DNA of 32,890 nt from Acidimicrobiia bacterium (GCA_009694295.1 SHVJ01000016.1:1-32890); one strand, 5' to 3'. Shown: positions 9,046-17,159, counted from the stretch's first letter. Translations and numbers: made by a program. Notes: generated by a model not told the origin, from the letters alone.

Positions 9046-9088
9046 TCAGGCCCTCAACATCCAGGCTGGCGCGGACATTCAGGCCCGC
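9041..9088. repeat. Degenerate ~16-bp repeat at the ruvA-ruvB junction
   Basis: GGACACTCAGGCCC (9040-9053) and GGACATTCAGGCCC (9073-9086) differ at one base, and ACATCCAGGCTGGC between them is a weaker third copy. The array spans the ruvA stop and ruvB start. Confidence 0.5.
9046..9078 (-). other. 10-codon mini-ORF between ruvA and ruvB
   Basis: Minus-strand ATG begins immediately after the ruvA TGA, runs ten codons (MSAPAWMLRA) and ends in a TGA flush with the ruvB GTG. All three frames are the same, so ruvA, mini-ORF and ruvB are separated only by two TGA codons. CCTGAATGTCC at the first junction and CCTGAGTGTCC at the second are near copies 33 nt apart. It may relay ribosomes from ruvA to ruvB; no expression evidence is available. 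Confidence 0.4.
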
Positions 9089-9669
9089 GCACCCGCGAGC
9101 TGGCGGAGTGCGTCGCGCAGGAGATCTTCGACCGCACCTTCCTCGGGGAGACGGGCCAAGACCTCGCGCACCTCTTCGGGCCCGTAGCCGAGTCCGGTCA
9201 GCGCTTCGCGCACCTCGGTGCGAGCCGCAGGCCGATCGGAGCCGTCGGGCACCGAGACCGAGTCGGGCACCTCTAGGCGCGCGTGCAGATCGATGAAGAG
9301 GCGCTGCGCAGTGCGCTTGCCCACACCGGGCACGAGCGTGAGCGCGTCCAGGTCGTCGTCGAGCAGCGCGCGCCGAAGCGATGCCGGCGAATGCACCGAG
9401 AGGATGGCGAGCGCCAACTTGGGACCGACGCCGGGTGCGCCGATCAGCACCTCGAACGTGTCGCGCTCTTCGCGGGTGCAGAACCCGTAGAGCAGCATGG
9501 CGTCGTCGCGCACATGGAGATGCGTGTACACGAACGCGGCTTGGCCGGGCCCGAGCAGCTCGAGGGCCCCAAGCGGTACCAACAGTCGGTAGCCGACGCC
9601 GCCGACTTCGAGCACAACTTCTCCACCGGATGTGCGATCGATCACTTCGCCGCGTAATGAGCCGATCAA
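9079..9669 (-). CDS. ruvA: Holliday junction DNA-binding protein RuvA
   Basis: Tetrameric junction-binding subunit that loads RuvB. 196 residues. N-terminal OB domain (MIGSLRGEV, then YTHLHVRDDAMLLYGF), central helix-hairpin-helix pair (IGAPGVGPKLALAILS and LTLVPGVGKRTAQRLFIDL), acidic linker, and C-terminal domain III with EALTGLGYGPEEV that contacts RuvB. The start is TTG, fixed by the strongly conserved MIGSLRG beginning and by a TTGA overlap with the ruvC stop. That is the same coupling geometry as the ATGA junctions elsewhere in the window. Confidence 0.96.
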   Translation of the reverse strand: MIGSLRGEVIDRTSGGEVVLEVGGVGYRLLVPLGALELLGPGQAAFVYTHLHVRDDAMLLYGFCTREERDTFEVLIGAPGVGPKLALAILSVHSPASLRRALLDDDLDALTLVPGVGKRTAQRLFIDLHARLEVPDSVSVPDGSDRPAARTEVREALTGLGYGPEEVREVLARLPEEGAVEDLLRDALRQLAGARA

Positions 9670-10232
9670 CGTGAGCCCTCGCGTGCCAGCGCCGCAGCAA
9701 CCGCGCGTTCAAGACCGCGGCCGGGAGGTTGAGCAGTCGCGACCCGACGCGTGCGGGCCGACGATGCATGACAGAGCGCAAGAGCGAGCGCATCGGCGGC
9801 GTCGGGCTTCGGGGTCTCGTCCAGCCCGAGCAGCCGCTGCACCATCTCCTGCACCTGCGCCTTGTCGGCGGCGCCGTACCCCGTGACCGCGAGCTTCACC
9901 TCGTTCGGGCTGTAATGCGTGACCGGAATGCCGGCACGTGACGCGACGGCGAGCGCGAGCCCGCTGACTTGCCCGACGGAGATCGCAGTGCGCACGTTCG
10001 CTTGGAAGAGCACTCGCTCGACGGCCATCGCGCTGGGTCCGACCTCCACGACGAGCTGCGTGAGCGCGGCCTCGACCATGGCGAGCCGCTCGGGCAGCTC
10101 GAGTGACGTCGGGGTTTCGAGCACACCGAAAGCAACCGCGGAGAGCTCACCCCCACCGGGGCGGACTGCCCCATACCCGCAGCGCGAGAGGCCCGGGTCG
10201 ATCCCGAGCACCGGCCCGGTCTGATCGAACAT
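9666..10232 (-). CDS. ruvC: Holliday junction resolvase RuvC
   Basis: Dimeric endonuclease that cuts Holliday junctions processed by RuvAB. 188 residues. The acidic active site is complete: D12 in GIDPGLSRCGYG, E72 in AVERVLF, and D144/D147 in KPDAADALALALCH. The Arg-rich tail is a common actinobacterial addition. The ATG has no Shine-Dalgarno, but TAGGAT lies 7 nt upstream, so it may start a leaderless transcript for the ruvCAB-yajC-secDF run. Its stop overlaps the ruvA TTG start. Confidence 0.96.
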   Translation of the reverse strand: MFDQTGPVLGIDPGLSRCGYGAVRPGGGELSAVAFGVLETPTSLELPERLAMVEAALTQLVVEVGPSAMAVERVLFQANVRTAISVGQVSGLALAVASRAGIPVTHYSPNEVKLAVTGYGAADKAQVQEMVQRLLGLDETPKPDAADALALALCHASSARTRRVATAQPPGRGLERAVAAALAREGSR

Positions 10233-10239
10233 GGGTTCG

Positions 10240-10245
10240 ATCCTA
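10240..10245 (-). promoter_or_regulatory. Candidate -10 element of a leaderless ruvC promoter
   Basis: Minus-strand TAGGAT (TANNNT) followed by seven bases and the ruvC ATG. It fits the spacing seen at hisS, pdxS and the gene at 28940. No convincing -35 box is present. Confidence 0.35.
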
Positions 10246-10261
10246 CGGTCCCCACTCCCAA

Positions 10262-10281
10262 AGGTGGTGGACCCACCACTT
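10262..10281 (-). terminator. Possible terminator hairpin after coxG
   Basis: GTGGTG (10264-10269) and CACCAC (10274-10279) form a stem with a 4-base loop. A G-U pair and an A-T pair can extend it by two. It lies 9 bases beyond the coxG stop and upstream of ruvC. On the minus strand only a short TTT follows, so termination is uncertain. Confidence 0.3.
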
Positions 10282-10289
10282 CGTGGGAA

Positions 10290-10952
10290 CTACCGGGTGA
10301 CCAGCCAAATGACGATGCCGATGACCACCGCGGCGACGGCCAGGGCCGGCACGACCCGCTTCGCCACCGCTCCCCCGGCCATCTTCACGAGGTCGACCGC
10401 CTCGGCCTCGGGCGCGTCGATCTTGCGGACCTCACTCGCGGCCGGGCTCGCGGGCGCATTCACCGGCACGGCAGCTGCGGCGGGCGCCCCCGCCGATCCC
10501 GCGTCCGGACTCGCCAGCACTGTCGTCTCGAGGCACGTCACGAACTGCCCGAGCAGCTTTGAGCTCACATCGGCCATCACGCCGCGACCGAACTGTGCGA
10601 CCTTGCCCGTGACGTTGAGGTCGGTGTCGATCGCCACACGCGTGCCGGTGCCGTCGGCCACGAATGATGCCGTGATGGTGGCCGACGCGTTCCCCTGACC
10701 GCGAGTGTCGCGACCGTCGGCCTTGAGCACGATCCGGCGCGCAGCCTCATCGGCTTCGATGATCTTGGCTGTGCCCTTGTATTGCGCCGTGATGGGACCG
10801 ACCTTCACCTTCACGGTGCCGCGGTACTCGTCGCCCTCGACCTCTTGGAGCTGCGCACCGGGCATGCATGGCGCGATCCCTTCGACGTCGAGGAAGATGC
10901 GCCACGCCTCGTCGATGGGCACGCCCACTCTGAATTCGTCGGTGATGTTCAC
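10290..10952 (-). CDS. coxG: CoxG-like SRPBCC protein with membrane anchor
   Basis: Carbon monoxide dehydrogenase subunit G family, 220 residues. The SRPBCC lipid-binding fold spans about 1-145 (FRVGVPIDEAWRIFLDVEGI, CMPGAQLQEVEGDEYRGTVKVKVGP split here only by length). An Ala/Pro linker follows at about 147-185, and a C-terminal transmembrane helix at about 199-217 tethers it to the membrane. The family accompanies molybdenum hydroxylases of the CO dehydrogenase type, where it is linked to electron transfer or quinone carriage at the membrane. GTG start chosen: it overlaps the MocA-like stop as GTGA and has GAGGAG about 12 nt upstream. A longer open frame runs upstream only inside that gene. 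Confidence 0.85.
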   Translation of the reverse strand: MNITDEFRVGVPIDEAWRIFLDVEGIAPCMPGAQLQEVEGDEYRGTVKVKVGPITAQYKGTAKIIEADEAARRIVLKADGRDTRGQGNASATITASFVADGTGTRVAIDTDLNVTGKVAQFGRGVMADVSSKLLGQFVTCLETTVLASPDAGSAGAPAAAAVPVNAPASPAASEVRKIDAPEAEAVDLVKMAGGAVAKRVVPALAVAAVVIGIVIWLVTR

Positions 10953-11545
10953 GGCTGATTGTTCTCCTCTTCGAGCGCGTGCAGGTCGTCGAGCGTATCG
11001 ACATCGCGCGGCGATCCCGTGTCTGAGCAATCGACCTCGACGGGAGCGTGCGTGCTCATGAGCGCCCGGGCGCCGACGTCTCCCTGCAGCGTGCGGGCTT
11101 CTGCCCACAGCGACCGACCGAGCAGCACTGGATTCCCGCGCACGCCGTCGTAGGTGGCGACAGCGAGCTCAGCGCCCTCGTCGTGCGCTCGAGCGAGGCG
11201 GGTGAATGCCTCGGCGCCCACGTTGGGTTGGTCAGCGAGTCCGATACAGACGGCACGCACCGACACGCGTGGCTCGAGCGCGTCGAGGAGCGCATGAACC
11301 GAGTGCGCGATACCGAGCTCCCAATGGGGTGCGTCCACGACCTCAACTCCGGACGGCGCCAGCTGTGCGACGTTGCGCGAATGCGCACCCACCACGAGGA
11401 GCACCGGCTGCAGTCCACTCTCGACGGCGGCATCGATGGCCCACGCCGCGAGCGGACGGTGGTGCAACAAGGCCAACGGCTTGTGGCGGTTGCCCGTGAA
11501 GCGCGAACCATGTCCCGCGGCAAGGAGCGCCGCGGCCGTGCTCAC
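10949..11545 (-). CDS. MocA-like molybdenum cofactor nucleotidyltransferase
   Basis: 198 residues with the nucleotidyltransferase signature LLAAGHGSRFTGNRHKPLA at the N terminus, a central VCIGLADQPNV segment (aspartate for metal binding) and GVRGNPVLL followed by LQGDVGARALM. This matches the MobA-like NTP transferase family that attaches CMP to molybdopterin for xanthine dehydrogenase and CO dehydrogenase-type enzymes. Cytidylyl rather than guanylyl transfer is inferred from its position between coxM and coxG. Start GTG overlaps the coxM stop as GTGA, and its own stop overlaps the coxG start the same way. Confidence 0.82.
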   Translation of the reverse strand: MSTAAALLAAGHGSRFTGNRHKPLALLHHRPLAAWAIDAAVESGLQPVLLVVGAHSRNVAQLAPSGVEVVDAPHWELGIAHSVHALLDALEPRVSVRAVCIGLADQPNVGAEAFTRLARAHDEGAELAVATYDGVRGNPVLLGRSLWAEARTLQGDVGARALMSTHAPVEVDCSDTGSPRDVDTLDDLHALEEENNQP

Positions 11546-12363
11546 GCGCCGGCGGCTTCCAAGGCGCGGCGTACCAACACGCGCGCCAGGTGCTCCCGGT
11601 ATCCAGGCGTCGCGTTGAGGTCGCTCGGCGCCTCGGTGCCCTCTGCCGCGCGCCCGGCCGCCTCGGCCGCCGAACTTCCCGACGCAAGGGCCTCCTCGAC
11701 TCCACGCGCTCGAATCGGTGTGGTGCCCATGTTCACCAACGCGACGCGAGTTGTGCCGTTGCAGACCGCGAGCGCACCGACGATCGCCCAGTCCTGCGCT
11801 CGCCGGTTGAACTTCTGATACGCGAAGCCGGTTGCACCGGTCTTGGGGACCTGGATCTCCACGAGGAGCTCATCGGGTGCCAGGGCGGTCTCGAGGAAGC
11901 CCAGGAAGAACTCAGCCGCAGGGATCGTGCGCTCCCCGCTCGGACCGCGCACCACGCAGGTGGCGTCGAGCGCGAGCAGGACGGCGGGGAGATCCGACGC
12001 CGGGTCGCCGTGTGCGGTGGATCCGCCGATGGTCCCGCGATGGCGGACCTGGTTGTCGCCAACTTCCGCGGCAACGGCTTGGAGTACCCCGCACTCCCGG
12101 CTGAGCAGCTCACTGGTCTCGAGCTCCCGATGACGGGTCAGCGCGCCGATTGCGATGTGATCGCCGGCGTCGTTCAGATACGCGAGATCGCGGACGCGGC
12201 CAACGTCGATCAGGACGCTTGGCGTGGCGAGGCGAAGCTTCATGAGCGGGAGCAGCGACATGCCGCCCGCGAGGATCTTCGCGTCGTCCCCATGCTCGAC
12301 AAGCGCAGCAAGGACTTCGTCGGCCGAGCCGGCCCGCACGTAGTCGAACGCGGCGGGGATCAC
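11542..12363 (-). CDS. coxM: FAD-binding (medium) subunit, CO dehydrogenase/xanthine dehydrogenase type
   Basis: Flavoprotein subunit of a molybdenum hydroxylase, 273 residues. The FAD-binding PCMH-type motifs are [15 protein letters not shown] near residue 34 and [22 protein letters not shown] near residue 108. The C-terminal CO dehydrogenase flavoprotein domain follows ([21 protein letters not shown], then [17 protein letters not shown]). GTG start fixed by the conserved [13 protein letters not shown] beginning and a GTGA overlap with the coxS stop; the longer frame upstream lies within coxS and is ignored. It would pass electrons between the 2Fe-2S subunit and an acceptor. No large Mo-binding subunit gene lies nearby, so the substrate cannot be assigned. 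Confidence 0.92.
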   Translation of the reverse strand: MIPAAFDYVRAGSADEVLAALVEHGDDAKILAGGMSLLPLMKLRLATPSVLIDVGRVRDLAYLNDAGDHIAIGALTRHRELETSELLSRECGVLQAVAAEVGDNQVRHRGTIGGSTAHGDPASDLPAVLLALDATCVVRGPSGERTIPAAEFFLGFLETALAPDELLVEIQVPKTGATGFAYQKFNRRAQDWAIVGALAVCNGTTRVALVNMGTTPIRARGVEEALASGSSAAEAAGRAAEGTEAPSDLNATPGYREHLARVLVRRALEAAGA

Positions 12364-12818
12364 TTGGCACCCGCGGCAGCGAGGACCGCTTGCACGATGT
12401 TGTGGTAGCCGGTGCACCGACAGAGGTTGCCTTCGAGCCCGAGCCGGACCTCGGCCTCGGTCGGGTTGGGGTTCTCCTCGAGGAACGACACCGCGGCAAG
12501 CACCATGCCCGCGGTGCAGTAGCCGCACTGCAAGCCGTGGTGCTCGGTGAACGCGCGCTGCACCGCGTGCTGCTCGCCATTCGTAGCCAGGCCTTCGATC
12601 GTGGTGATCGCGGCACCATCGGCCTGCGCGGCGAGCATCGTGCACGACTTCACCGATTCGCCATCCACCAGTACCGTGCAGGCACCGCACGATGATGTGT
12701 CGCATCCCACCTTGGTGCCGGTGAGATCGCACGTCTCGCGCAAGAACTGGACGAGCAGGGTTCGCGGCTCGACATCATGGCGCTGGTCGTGCCCGTTCAC
12801 GGTCATCGAGATGTCCAC
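12360..12818 (-). CDS. coxS: 2Fe-2S (small) subunit, CO dehydrogenase/xanthine dehydrogenase type
   Basis: Iron-sulfur subunit of a molybdenum hydroxylase, 152 residues, standard length. The N-terminal plant-type ferredoxin cluster uses C39, C44, C47 and C59. The second, helical-domain cluster uses C98, C101, C133 and C135 (QCGYCTAGM and [11 protein letters not shown]). It carries electrons from the Mo site to the FAD subunit. The start is taken as GTG (VDISMTVNG) because GGGGGA precedes it by about 8 nt; an ATG four codons later is possible. First gene of a four-gene set whose members overlap by 4 bases each. Confidence 0.95.
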   Translation of the reverse strand: MDISMTVNGHDQRHDVEPRTLLVQFLRETCDLTGTKVGCDTSSCGACTVLVDGESVKSCTMLAAQADGAAITTIEGLATNGEQHAVQRAFTEHHGLQCGYCTAGMVLAAVSFLEENPNPTEAEVRLGLEGNLCRCTGYHNIVQAVLAAAGAK

Positions 12819-12851
12819 GCAGGTGTCCCCCAGGTATTGGTCGTCGAGTGG

Positions 12852-12857
12852 AATCTA
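12852..12857 (-). promoter_or_regulatory. Candidate -10 element upstream of coxS
   Basis: Minus-strand TAGATT in the 61-base spacer between the PPOX gene and coxS, 33 nt before the GTG. No clear -35 box. It is the best candidate for a promoter separating the cox set from the pdx operon. Confidence 0.25.
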
Positions 12858-12879
12858 CCGCCGAGCTCGCGCGGTGCTG

Positions 12880-13290
12880 CTAGCCGCTCGCGTTCGGTCC
12901 GGCCCGATCGATGGCGATCCGGATCAGGACGCGGCGATCCCGCTCCATCGCCGCTCGATAGTCGTCCCAATCGGGGTGCTCCCCCGCCGCCGAGCGGTAG
13001 TACTCGATGAGCCCGTCCATTGCCTCGGGCAGCGAGACGATCTCCGCCGTGCCCTCGACCTGCACCCAACTCCCGTAGAAGCCGTCGGTCACGACGCAGA
13101 GCGCGGCATGGGGATCACGCCGCAGATTCTTGACCTTGATCGCGGTCTCTCGACTGCTGATGACCACCAGGCCGTCGGCATCGATCACGCAGTCGATCGG
13201 AGACATCTGCGCTCGCCCATCACTTCGGGCCGTCGCGAGCACCGCATGATGGTTGTCGCGGATGAAGTCGCGCGCTTCTTCGGCGTCCAC
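12880..13290 (-). CDS. PPOX-class, probably F420-dependent, oxidoreductase
   Basis: 136 residues with the split-barrel flavin-binding fold. It begins [26 protein letters not shown] in two stretches, followed by MSPIDCVIDADG, ISSRETAIKVKNLRRDPHAAL and a C-terminal helix with EYYRSAAGEHPDWDDY. This resembles the Rv1155-like actinobacterial family that binds F420, where the KVKNLRRDP segment contacts the cofactor. The F420 assignment is supported by an F420:NADP reductase gene elsewhere in the window, but substrate is unknown. GTG start shares one base with the bcp stop (TAGTG); the longer open frame upstream lies within bcp. Last gene of the pdxS-pdxT-yebC-bcp run. Confidence 0.8.
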   Translation of the reverse strand: MDAEEARDFIRDNHHAVLATARSDGRAQMSPIDCVIDADGLVVISSRETAIKVKNLRRDPHAALCVVTDGFYGSWVQVEGTAEIVSLPEAMDGLIEYYRSAAGEHPDWDDYRAAMERDRRVLIRIAIDRAGPNASG

Positions 13291-13772
13291 TAGTCCAGAC
13301 CTCCGAGGATCCCCGCAAGCGACTTGGGTGTCTTGAAGATCGCCTTCACCGTCCCGCTGTACCGATACCGGATCACACCATCGGTGTCGACGAGGAAGAT
13401 CGAACGCTTCACGCCAACGAGAGGAGCCGCAATCCCGTAGAGCTGCGCGACCTCCTTCTCGGTGTCGGCGAGGAGCGGGAACTGGAAGCCCTGCTTCTCG
13501 ATCCAGCGCTCGTGGCTGTCGACGTCCTGCGGCGAGATACCGAGCACCGTCGCCGCAACTCCTTGGAACTCGTCGAAGTTGTCCCGATACGTGCACATCT
13601 GCTTCGTGCAACCCGGCGTGAAGTCGCCGGGGTAGAACGCGAGCACCACCTTCTGACCGCGGTACGACGAGAGCGTGTAGTCACGCCGTTCGTGGCCTCC
13701 CTCCAAACGACGCTGAACTCCCGGCAGCGTGAAGTCGGGGGCTAGGTCGCCGACGTCGGGACCGCTGCTCAT
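13290..13772 (-). CDS. bcp: Peroxiredoxin of the Bcp/PrxQ type
   Basis: Thiol peroxidase that reduces hydrogen peroxide and organic hydroperoxides. 160 residues with a thioredoxin fold. The peroxidatic site PxxxTxxC is P48, T52, C55 in [10 protein letters not shown], and C60 five residues on is the usual PrxQ resolving cysteine. [14 protein letters not shown] and the [13 protein letters not shown] strand are typical. ATG start overlaps the yebC stop as ATGA. In a mycothiol producer the reductant may be mycothiol or thioredoxin; the sequence does not decide. Confidence 0.93.
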   Translation of the reverse strand: MSSGPDVGDLAPDFTLPGVQRRLEGGHERRDYTLSSYRGQKVVLAFYPGDFTPGCTKQMCTYRDNFDEFQGVAATVLGISPQDVDSHERWIEKQGFQFPLLADTEKEVAQLYGIAAPLVGVKRSIFLVDTDGVIRYRYSGTVKAIFKTPKSLAGILGGLD

Positions 13773-14521
13773 GCGAGCACCGCCTGGAGCACGTCATCGG
13801 GGATGTCGAAGTTGGCATAGACACTCTGCACGTCGTCGATCTCCTCCAGTGCGTCGATCACGCGAATCACCGCACGAGCGGCGGTCTCGTCACCTAAAGC
13901 CACGCTCGTCGTAGGCAGCATCGTCAGCTCCGAGCTCTGCACGCTGATGCCGGCTGTCTCGATCGCGGTGCGAACTGCATGCAGATCCGACGGTCCGGTC
14001 GTCACTTGCCAGGTGTCACCATCGTCGGCGATGTCCTCGGCCCCGGCATCGAGCGCGGCCAACATCAGGTCGTCTTCGGTGGCCGCGGACTTCTCGAGAA
14101 GGATGACGCCCTTGCGCTCGAACTGCCACGACACCGCGCCCGGCTCGGCCAGCGATCCGCCATTGCGCGTGAAGACGTTCTTGACCTCTTGACCCGTGCG
14201 GTTCCGGTTGTCGGTGAGGCATTCCGCGAGCACCGCGACACCATTCGTCGCGTAGCCCTCGTAGGTGACGGGCTCGTACCGAACGCCTTCGAGATCGCCG
14301 GAACCGCGCTTGATCGCCCGTTCGATCGTGTCGACCGGCACCGACGAGTCGCGAGCCTTCTGCACCATGCTGCGCAGCGTGGGACTCGCATCGGGATCAG
14401 GACCACCTTCGCGAGCCGCCACCTCGATCTGTCGGATCAGCTTCGCGAACAGCTTGGCGCGCGCCTGATCGGCGGCACCCTTCTTGTGCTTGATCGAGTG
14501 CCACTTCGAATGGCCGCTCAT
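13769..14521 (-). CDS. yebC: YebC/PmpR-family (TACO1-like) protein
   Basis: 250 residues, full length. It opens with the invariant [16 protein letters not shown] and continues with the RGSG motif after DTIERAIK, then [23 protein letters not shown] split here by residue limits. Members have been described both as transcription regulators and as ribosome-associated factors that help translate difficult sequences such as polyprolines; no specific target can be inferred here. Start ATG overlaps the pdxT stop (ATGA) and the stop overlaps the bcp start. Location beside ruvC is conserved in many bacteria, but here bcp, PPOX and cox genes intervene. Confidence 0.95.
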   Translation of the reverse strand: MSGHSKWHSIKHKKGAADQARAKLFAKLIRQIEVAAREGGPDPDASPTLRSMVQKARDSSVPVDTIERAIKRGSGDLEGVRYEPVTYEGYATNGVAVLAECLTDNRNRTGQEVKNVFTRNGGSLAEPGAVSWQFERKGVILLEKSAATEDDLMLAALDAGAEDIADDGDTWQVTTGPSDLHAVRTAIETAGISVQSSELTMLPTTSVALGDETAARAVIRVIDALEEIDDVQSVYANFDIPDDVLQAVLA

Positions 14522-15093
14522 CGCATCACCTCATCCAGAAACCGCTCATGCACGCGGAGGTCCCCTGACAGCTCGGGATGGAACGTCGAAGCCCAGATCC
14601 TGCCCTGCCGGACCAGCACCGGGCGACCGGAGTGCTCCGCGAGCACCTCCACGTGCTCTCCTACGGCCTCCACCACCGGTGCGCGGATAAAGACGCCGGG
14701 GAACGGAGCGCCGTCCATTCCCTCGATCGTCAGCGGGACTTCGAAGGACGCGAGCTGGGTCCCGTAGGCATTGCGCCGAACCGTGAGGTCGATCGCGTTC
14801 AACGGAACTTGGTCGGCTCGACCATCGACGACCACTCTCGCGAGCAGGATCAAGCCCGCGCAGGTCCCGAACGTCGGCATCGCGTCGTTGAGCCGCTCCT
14901 TCAACGGTGCCGCCAATGCCGACGTCTCGAGCAACTTCAAGATCGTCGTCGACTCGCCGCCGGGGATGATCAGCGCGTCAACGCCGCCAAGATCGTCCGG
15001 CGTGCGCACCTCAGTCGTGGAGACACCGAGCGCATCGAACGCCTCACGATGCTCTCGGAACGCGCCCTGGAGTGCGAGAACTCCTACTTGCAC
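14518..15093 (-). CDS. pdxT: Pyridoxal 5'-phosphate synthase glutaminase subunit PdxT
   Basis: Class I glutamine amidotransferase that hydrolyses glutamine and channels ammonia to PdxS. 191 residues from the GTG that gives VQVGVLALQGAFREH, the conserved N terminus. The oxyanion motif PGGEST, nucleophile C78 in GTCAGLILL, and the His-Glu pair H172/E174 in FHPELSGD complete the triad. The longer frame upstream lies in pdxS and is rejected. It follows pdxS by 19 nt without a strong Shine-Dalgarno, and its stop overlaps the yebC start. Confidence 0.95.
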   Translation of the reverse strand: MQVGVLALQGAFREHREAFDALGVSTTEVRTPDDLGGVDALIIPGGESTTILKLLETSALAAPLKERLNDAMPTFGTCAGLILLARVVVDGRADQVPLNAIDLTVRRNAYGTQLASFEVPLTIEGMDGAPFPGVFIRAPVVEAVGEHVEVLAEHSGRPVLVRQGRIWASTFHPELSGDLRVHERFLDEVMR

Positions 15094-15112
15094 AGCGCGG
15101 AACCGGCTGCCG

Positions 15113-16018
15113 CTACCAGCCGCGGTCGGCGAGCTTGACGTCGAGACCGGCGATCTCCTCGCCGCGCATCGCCGCACCGAGTCCGCGCGACACCTTGGCG
15201 ACGATCATCGGGTCGGCGAAGTGCGTCGTGGCCTCCACGACCGCTTTGGCCATCGCCGAAGGGTCGGAGCTCTTGAAGATGCCGCTGCCGACGAAGACGG
15301 ACTGGGCACCGAGCTGCATCACGAGCGCCGCGTCGGCCGGGGTGGCGATGCCGCCGGCACAGAACAACGGCACAGGGAGCTCACCCTGCTCGGCGACTTC
15401 GCGCACGAGATCGACGGGCGCGCGCAGCTCCTTGGCCCAGGCGTAACGCTCGGCGTCGTCGGCCACGGTGAGCTTGCGAATGTCGCCCAGGATCGATCGC
15501 AGGTGGCGCACGGCCTCGACGATGTTGCCCGTGCCCGGCTCGCCCTTCGAGCGGATGAGGGCCGCGCCCTCCGAGATGCGCCGCAGCGCCTCCCCCAGGT
15601 TGGTGGCCCCACACACGAACGGCACGGTGAAGGCGAACTTGTCGACGTGGTGCGCTTCATCGGCCGGCGTGAGCACCTCGCTCTCGTCGATGTAGTCGAC
15701 GGCCAAGGCCTCAAGCACCTGCGCCTCGGCAAAGTGACCGATGCGGCACTTCGCCATGACCGGGATCGTGACAGCTTCGCGGATGCCTTCGATCATGGCG
15801 GGATCGCTCATGCGAGCCACGCCACCGTCGCGACGGATGTCGGCGGGCACTCGCTCGAGCGCCATGACCGCGACCGCGCCGGCGTCTTCGGCGACCTTGG
15901 CTTGTTCGGCATTGACGACGTCCATGATCACGCCACCGCGCAACATCTCCGCGAGACCACGCTTGACGCGCGCGGTACCGGTCGTCTGTGTCGTCGGAGC
16001 CTTTGAGGCGTCGGGCAT
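15113..16018 (-). CDS. pdxS: Pyridoxal 5'-phosphate synthase lyase subunit PdxS
   Basis: TIM-barrel synthase that makes vitamin B6 (PLP) from ribose 5-phosphate, glyceraldehyde 3-phosphate and ammonia from PdxT. 301 residues. It shows [20 protein letters not shown], Asp33 in MDVVN, the Schiff-base lysine K90 in VMAKCRIGH, and the phosphate-binding loop [17 protein letters not shown] start. TACACT lies 6 nt upstream and no separate Shine-Dalgarno is convincing, so a leaderless start is likely. First gene of pdxS-pdxT-yebC-bcp-PPOX. Confidence 0.97.
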   Translation of the reverse strand: MPDASKAPTTQTTGTARVKRGLAEMLRGGVIMDVVNAEQAKVAEDAGAVAVMALERVPADIRRDGGVARMSDPAMIEGIREAVTIPVMAKCRIGHFAEAQVLEALAVDYIDESEVLTPADEAHHVDKFAFTVPFVCGATNLGEALRRISEGAALIRSKGEPGTGNIVEAVRHLRSILGDIRKLTVADDAERYAWAKELRAPVDLVREVAEQGELPVPLFCAGGIATPADAALVMQLGAQSVFVGSGIFKSSDPSAMAKAVVEATTHFADPMIVAKVSRGLGAAMRGEEIAGLDVKLADRGW

Positions 16019-16024
16019 GACCTC

Positions 16025-16030
16025 AGTGTA
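16025..16030 (-). promoter_or_regulatory. Candidate -10 element of a leaderless pdxS promoter
   Basis: Minus-strand TACACT, then six bases (GAGGTC), then the pdxS ATG. GAGG within those six bases could in principle act as a Shine-Dalgarno but is too close to the start. A 14-bp degenerate repeat lies just upstream. Confidence 0.4.
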
Positions 16031-16050
16031 CCGGCCGCGTTCTCAGCGGC

Positions 16051-16105
16051 AGTCAGAGATCAGGAGCCAGAGATCAGGGCCCAAAGGTCAGGGCCCAAGG
16101 TCAGG
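16051..16105. repeat. 4 x ~14-bp degenerate tandem repeat upstream of pdxS
   Basis: Four units read AGTCAGAGATCAGG, AGCCAGAGATCAGG, GCCCAAAGGTCAGG and GCCCAAGGTCAGG (the last one base shorter). On the minus strand each carries CCTGA, and the DUF3048 stop codon is the TGA of the last-listed unit. The array fills the spacer up to the pdxS promoter. Confidence 0.75.
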
Positions 16106-17159
16106 GGGCGGTGGTGGTGGTGGTCGTGATCGGCGGCGCACCGGAGACGACATCGACCGTGCGCCCGACCGGGAAGAGCTCCACCCAGGTACGGCCGGGG
16201 GTCAGCAGGACGGGCACGCCGGCTGCATCGGTGAACGTGGTCGGCGCGCCAGGGAACGTGCGCGCCCAACGACCCCGTATGAGCTGGCCGTCGGAGAAGA
16301 TCCACGCGTCACCGGAGCCAAAGAGCTCGCCTTCAGCTCCGCGCGGGTACGGGATGAACTGGACGATGACGTTCGTGGGTGCGACTTGCGCCTGCGGGAA
16401 CGTGGTGCCGACTGCCATGAACGGGTCGTCGCCCTGGAACCGCTTCCATCCACCCGCAACAGCGTCCCACACGTACGTGACGTCGTAGCCCTGATCAAAG
16501 TTGGCGTGGAACGAGGCCACCGACTCGCCGACGAACGCCGCGCCATCTTCCAAGTACTTGAACATCGGGCGCGGCGGCACGGGCTCTCCCCCACGCATGA
16601 ACAGCCGGGCGCTCCGCGCGTACAGGTTGTGGGGCGCGTAGCGGCTCGACTCGCGGAAGAAGTCGTCACCAGCATTGTTCTCGTCGACCCAGACAAGACC
16701 CGTCGCGCGGACTCCGGCGACGTTCGGCTCGGTCCCTCCGGAGTATGCGATCACGCCGCCGAGGGGCCGGATGATGCCTGGGTCCATCGCGCGCACCGAC
16801 CGCACCGGTCCGATGTTCTCCGGAGCTTGCGAGTTGAACACCGCCCAGAACCGCGTGATGCCCCCCTCGACAACTTCTTCGTAGACGATGTCGGCGATGT
16901 CGAGCCCGGACTGTGGCCGTGCGTCGGGGCTGTTCTCGATCTTCACCGCGACGGACGCGCGGGCATTGGCGACGCCGTCCGGATCTGGGAGACCAGTGAA
17001 CGGTGCCGTCGGCACTGGGATCGTGGTCGTTGTGGTGCTGGGCGGCGGCTTCTCGCGCGGTGCAGCCGTCTTGTCGCCGCCGCCGCAGGCCGCGAGGAAA
17101 AGCGCGCCGACGACCGCGAGCGCGCCGAACCGTGCCGCGAACCCGTACTTCCTCGTCAC
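16101..17159 (-). CDS. DUF3048 (YerB-like) lipoprotein
   Basis: 352 residues from a GTG start. A lipoprotein signal peptide ends in LFLAAC, with the lipidated Cys at about residue 25, then a Thr/Pro linker. The DUF3048 N-terminal half includes SGLDIADIVYEEVVEGGITRF cut here to its core IADIVYEE, and IGPVRSVRAMDPGII. The C-terminal half carries the NVIVQF and GRW-type strands (LIRGRWAR). The tail ends in a run of threonines. Function of the family is unknown; it should be anchored on the outer face of the membrane. GTG start overlaps the htpX stop as GTGA; a longer frame upstream lies within htpX. Confidence 0.85.
   Translation of the reverse strand: MTRKYGFAARFGALAVVGALFLAACGGGDKTAAPREKPPPSTTTTTIPVPTAPFTGLPDPDGVANARASVAVKIENSPDARPQSGLDIADIVYEEVVEGGITRFWAVFNSQAPENIGPVRSVRAMDPGIIRPLGGVIAYSGGTEPNVAGVRATGLVWVDENNAGDDFFRESSRYAPHNLYARSARLFMRGGEPVPPRPMFKYLEDGAAFVGESVASFHANFDQGYDVTYVWDAVAGGWKRFQGDDPFMAVGTTFPQAQVAPTNVIVQFIPYPRGAEGELFGSGDAWIFSDGQLIRGRWARTFPGAPTTFTDAAGVPVLLTPGRTWVELFPVGRTVDVVSGAPPITTTTTTAP

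Noticed and set aside
10953-13611. Upstream extensions of the coxG, coxM and PPOX frames into preceding genes
   Set aside because: The extra residues are out-of-frame translations of the MocA-like gene, coxS and bcp; GTG starts at overlaps fit the conserved N termini.
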